Program-made: the position numbers and the translations under genes
Shown: one piece after another, positions 61,683-64,000 of the stretch
Numbering within the stretch: position 1 is the stretch's first letter
How the letters are laid out: each line of letters begins with the position of its first letter
Origin: Cheiracanthium punctorium
Taxonomy: Eukaryota > Arthropoda > Arachnida > Araneae > Cheiracanthiidae
DNA length: 64,000 bases
Assembly: GCA_038373885.1 (NCBI GenBank)
Contig: JAWZYV010013186.1
Location: 806,001 to 870,000 of the forward strand
Direction: 5' to 3'
Notes under the pieces: model-generated
The model's database searches: none
What the model saw: only the letters and a program-made list of their open reading frames with translations
Told to the model about the DNA's origin: nothing

Positions 61683-62243
61683 TTGCCAGAACTCGCTTTA
61701 TCTTTTCTCTTGCTGTCCAAATATCGCCGAGGTGTCATTAGCGTTTTCTCTTGCGCGTGAAGACGTGACCGGAATTGAGAAAAATTGAAAAAAAAAAAAA
61801 AGAGACTTTGGGAGCTATTTTTTCCTAGCTCATCTGTCGCGCAGGTGACATCGAGCTTTGACTCATTGCGATGCGTCATCTATTTGTCACATCCAATGGG
61901 CGGCCATGTAATAATTTAGCTACTGTTCCCTAACAGGGAATTATGGTGATAATCCGAAGGTATTATATTCGGAAGGGAAGGGATTAATAATTAAAAGTAC
62001 TTCGTGAAGGGTTTTTTTTTTTTTTTAAAAACACTTTCTAACTAACTCGGTGCTACGTCTGTAAGACGACGGTATTCAATAGCTCAAGTCTAACGACAGG
62101 ATTTTCGAAACCCCAGACAAGTTTCACACCCATCTCACTTTAAATTTACCAACAAGCCACATATACAGAACCTCATGCACATGATAACATTTCCACCAAG
62201 TTCCGGGTCTCTCTAAAGCCCGGGTCCGGTGACAACTGCCCCT
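60896..62243. other. Mostly non-coding; (TA)n microsatellite
   Basis: It contains (TA)n at about 61640-61665 next to poly-T. The 61200-61500 part is GC-richer, and on the minus strand it has AATAAA near 61211, so it could be a gene 3' end. No frame with a recognisable domain is present. Confidence 0.35.
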
Positions 62244-62416
62244 CAGTGTCGTAGCGAGCAAAATTTGCGCCTGGGGCACGGTAGCTTTCTGGCGCCCCTT
62301 CCTCGCATTTTTTGTCAAATTTTCTCTGTCTTCAGGACGATTGGCGCCCCTCTTCGTACTGCGCCCGGGGAACGACAGACCCCCTCCCCCCTTGCCTCCC
62401 CTTCGCTACGCTACTG
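62244..62416. mobile_element. hAT-like MITE, CAGTGTCGTAGC type
   Basis: It runs from CAGTGTCGTAGCGAG to CTTCGCTACGCTACTG, with the perfect octamer CTGCCCCT (62236-62243, 62417-62424). Inner GGCGCCCCTTCCTCG and GATTGGCGCCCCTCTTCG repeats distinguish it from the other CAGTGGCGTAGC copies. Confidence 0.92.
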
Positions 62417-62453
62417 CTGCCCCTCTCGTCCTTCTCTCTCCGCAGTCTCCTTG

Positions 62454-63575
62454 TTAACCCTTTAACACGCAGTGTTCCCGCTCTGGGAACACCAAACTGT
62501 CACGTTTTGACTGTTGTCAGTCACGAAGAATAGATATGATTTCTATAAAAATAGTTGCGGGTAACAGAGCTCTAACCACGAGAATCCTTTACTTTTTTGA
62601 ACGTCATTTCCCGTCAAAAAAATGGTCACTATTATTTTTAACAGCACTGACATCGGCTGAAAAATGGAAGAATGCGAGAACTGCTGGATACATTGCCCCA
62701 TGCTGAAAAAAGGGCAGCCGTTGCCATCGCTCGACTTAACAACCAGCAAGAGGGCAGACGATCGAAACGTTCATCGCGTGCCACAGATCGAGAGACCCTT
62801 TTTTGATGCAGCTGGCTGTGCCGGCACGGTCGTCAAAAAAAAGGGTCTCTAGATCTCTAGCACGCGATGAACGTTTCGATCGTCCGCTATTTTGCTGGTC
62901 GTTCGGCGTTATTCGAAAAAATCATGTGATTTTGGTACATAATTACAAATAAACTAATGATGCCAGGCACTTCAAAATTTTGAAACTGTCTCTTTACAAG
63001 CTGTATTACATACTGCGAAGACAGGCCAATCTGTATCAGTTTCAATACTTTTAGAAAAAAATCTTAAAAATCGGACATTTTCGCAAAGCGTGTCACTCTT
63101 CGAAAAATCTTGCAGCTCAGATCCATGTTTAAGAATTTTTTCTGAAAATTTCACAAACGCCACAGCGTTTTCGCTTATCGTAGTGTGTAAAACGGCTTAT
63201 GAAGAACCATCTGGAATTTTTTGGAAACCATGGTGCTATTAGTTTATTTCAATTTGTGCACCAAGGCTAAAAACAGAGTTCTTTTTTTTTTCGAAGAACA
63301 GCCTTAAGTCGAGTGACGGCAACGGCTGCCCTTCTTTCAGCATTGGGCAATCTATCCAGCTGCTCTTCCATTTTTCAACAGATGTCAGTGCTGTTAAAAT
63401 GAATCGTGACCATTTTTTGACGGGAAATGACGTGCTAAAAAGTAAAGGATTTTCGTAGAGCTATGTCTCCCGCAACTATTTTTATAGAAATCCAATCTAT
63501 TCTTCGTGATTGGCAACAGTCAAAACGTCAGAGTTGGGTGTTCCCAGAGCGGGAACACTGCGCGTTAAAGGGTAA
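62454..63575. mobile_element. TTAA palindromic MITE, double-armed, interrupted
   Basis: Unlike the other copies, both ends are the CCCTTTAACGCGCAGTG-type arm: the left starts TTAA-CCCTTTAACACGCAGTG, the right ends CACTGCGCGTTAAAGGG-TAA. The whole unit is therefore a symmetrical fold-back. The TTAAGGCTGT repeat is inserted at 62904-63304. Confidence 0.78.
62904..63304 (-). mobile_element. TTAAGGCTGT interspersed repeat, copy 2 (nested)
   Basis: It is the reverse complement of the 26619-27012 family. It begins CGGCGTTATTCGAAAAAA and ends GAAGAACAGCC-TTAA, where the TTAA is that of the host MITE (CGTTAAGTCGAG in other copies). Insertion at TTAA is likely, with the left TTAA altered. Confidence 0.65.
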
Positions 63576-63630
63576 TAAATAAATAATTCAACTGTACATT
63601 GTGTTCGGCAAACAATTACCATATCCACGG

Positions 63631-63990
63631 TTAAAATTTTGTTTCTGCTAGGCATTGTCCTTCTGCAAATTTCCTTTGGCCTTTCTGACATAAGGAACGA
63701 ACAACGATAAAACTTTGCATTGAATCCTGCTGCCTATCTGGAGAGCTATTTAAATTCCGACGCTGAAAGATACTATCAGTAAAATGAATTTTATCTCCTG
63801 AATACTTTTCTGGGGGCAGAAAATTAAATAAACGGCAGACAAGCTTATCAAAATGAAACCGTTCACTTAACTTCGTTAGGAGATGCTGGTATAGTATATC
63901 TGCGGAGCATCTCTCTTGTCGATTTCTGCGTGTGACGTCATCGAGGCACCGGGAATGTGCGAGGAAGGGTGAATTAAAAAAAAAGAACAA
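63631..63990 (-). CDS. Candidate ORF at window edge, unrecognised
   Basis: A 119-codon minus-strand frame reads through RCLDDVTRRNRQERCSAD and FNFLPPEKYSGDK to GQCLAETKF. It is not inside any recognised repeat and its composition is protein-like, but no domain is known and its upstream part is poly-T. It may be a terminal exon of a gene lying to the right. Confidence 0.25.
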   Translation of the reverse strand: MFFFFNSPFLAHSRCLDDVTRRNRQERCSADILYQHLLTKLSERFHFDKLVCRLFNFLPPEKYSGDKIHFTDSIFQRRNLNSSPDRQQDSMQSFIVVRSLCQKGQRKFAEGQCLAETKF

Positions 63991-64000
63991 AATAAACCCT

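Overview
This window looks like a gene-poor stretch of a repeat-rich, AT-rich animal nuclear genome, most likely an arthropod and possibly a chelicerate. The grounds are TCAGT-type initiators, tRNA- and 5S-derived SINEs, dense MITE nesting, (CA)n/(GT)n tracts and a spliced exon with a consensus GTAAGT donor. The species assignment is a guess. There is no bacterial gene organisation and no CRISPR array; almost all listed open frames are chance frames inside repeats.

Real or probable genes are few. (1) A 254-codon intronless frame on the minus strand (48986-49750) encodes an unrecognised single-pass membrane protein. It has an initiator-like element 27 nt upstream of the ATG, and its stop codon runs into a tandem array of units of about 138 bp. 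(2) A first coding exon on the minus strand (27987-28083) encodes a signal peptide. It has an in-frame stop just upstream, a good Kozak context and a GTAAGT donor giving a phase-1 intron; a GC-richer promoter/5'UTR region lies at 28084-28650. The rest of that gene lies in an intron packed with transposons, or outside the window. A few weaker candidate exons or frames (20495-20719, 38204-38332, 59287-59625, 63631-63990) are listed with low confidence.

The rest is a layered set of mobile elements that can be delimited from target-site duplications (TSDs). (a) About ten hAT-like families show 8-bp TSDs, many of them perfect; among them are a 145-248 bp MITE starting TAGGGATGGACGCGAGACG (5 copies), a C/G-rich MITE starting TAGAGATGAG (4 copies) and the CAGTGGCGTAGC/CAGGGGCGTAGC group. 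(b) A TTAA-flanked, piggyBac-like palindromic MITE of about 500 bp has about ten copies. (c) Ten copies of a 470-910 bp element carry a TC...hairpin structure, ACTTTCCGAACA subterminal inverted repeats, internal tandem units of about 172 bp and a (CA)n tract, which I interpret as Helentron/DINE-1-like. (d) A non-autonomous Helitron (50577-52623) carries nine 150-bp units, and a second copy of its 3' end lies at 21377. (e) There are two solo LTRs with 4-bp TSDs (42611-43093, 54970-55898). (f) A Tc1/mariner element retains a transposase C-terminal remnant (35603-36921). (g) SINEs derived from 5S rRNA and from tRNA are present.

At least ten insertions sit inside other elements, giving a readable relative chronology. 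The most unusual structures are a 32-bp minisatellite of 26 units grown out of an interspersed repeat (13061-13920), a 70-bp triplication whose unit is TSD plus transposon terminus (4433-4640), a fully palindromic double-ended version of the TTAA MITE interrupted by another repeat (62454-63575), and the orphan membrane-protein gene with its repeat tail.
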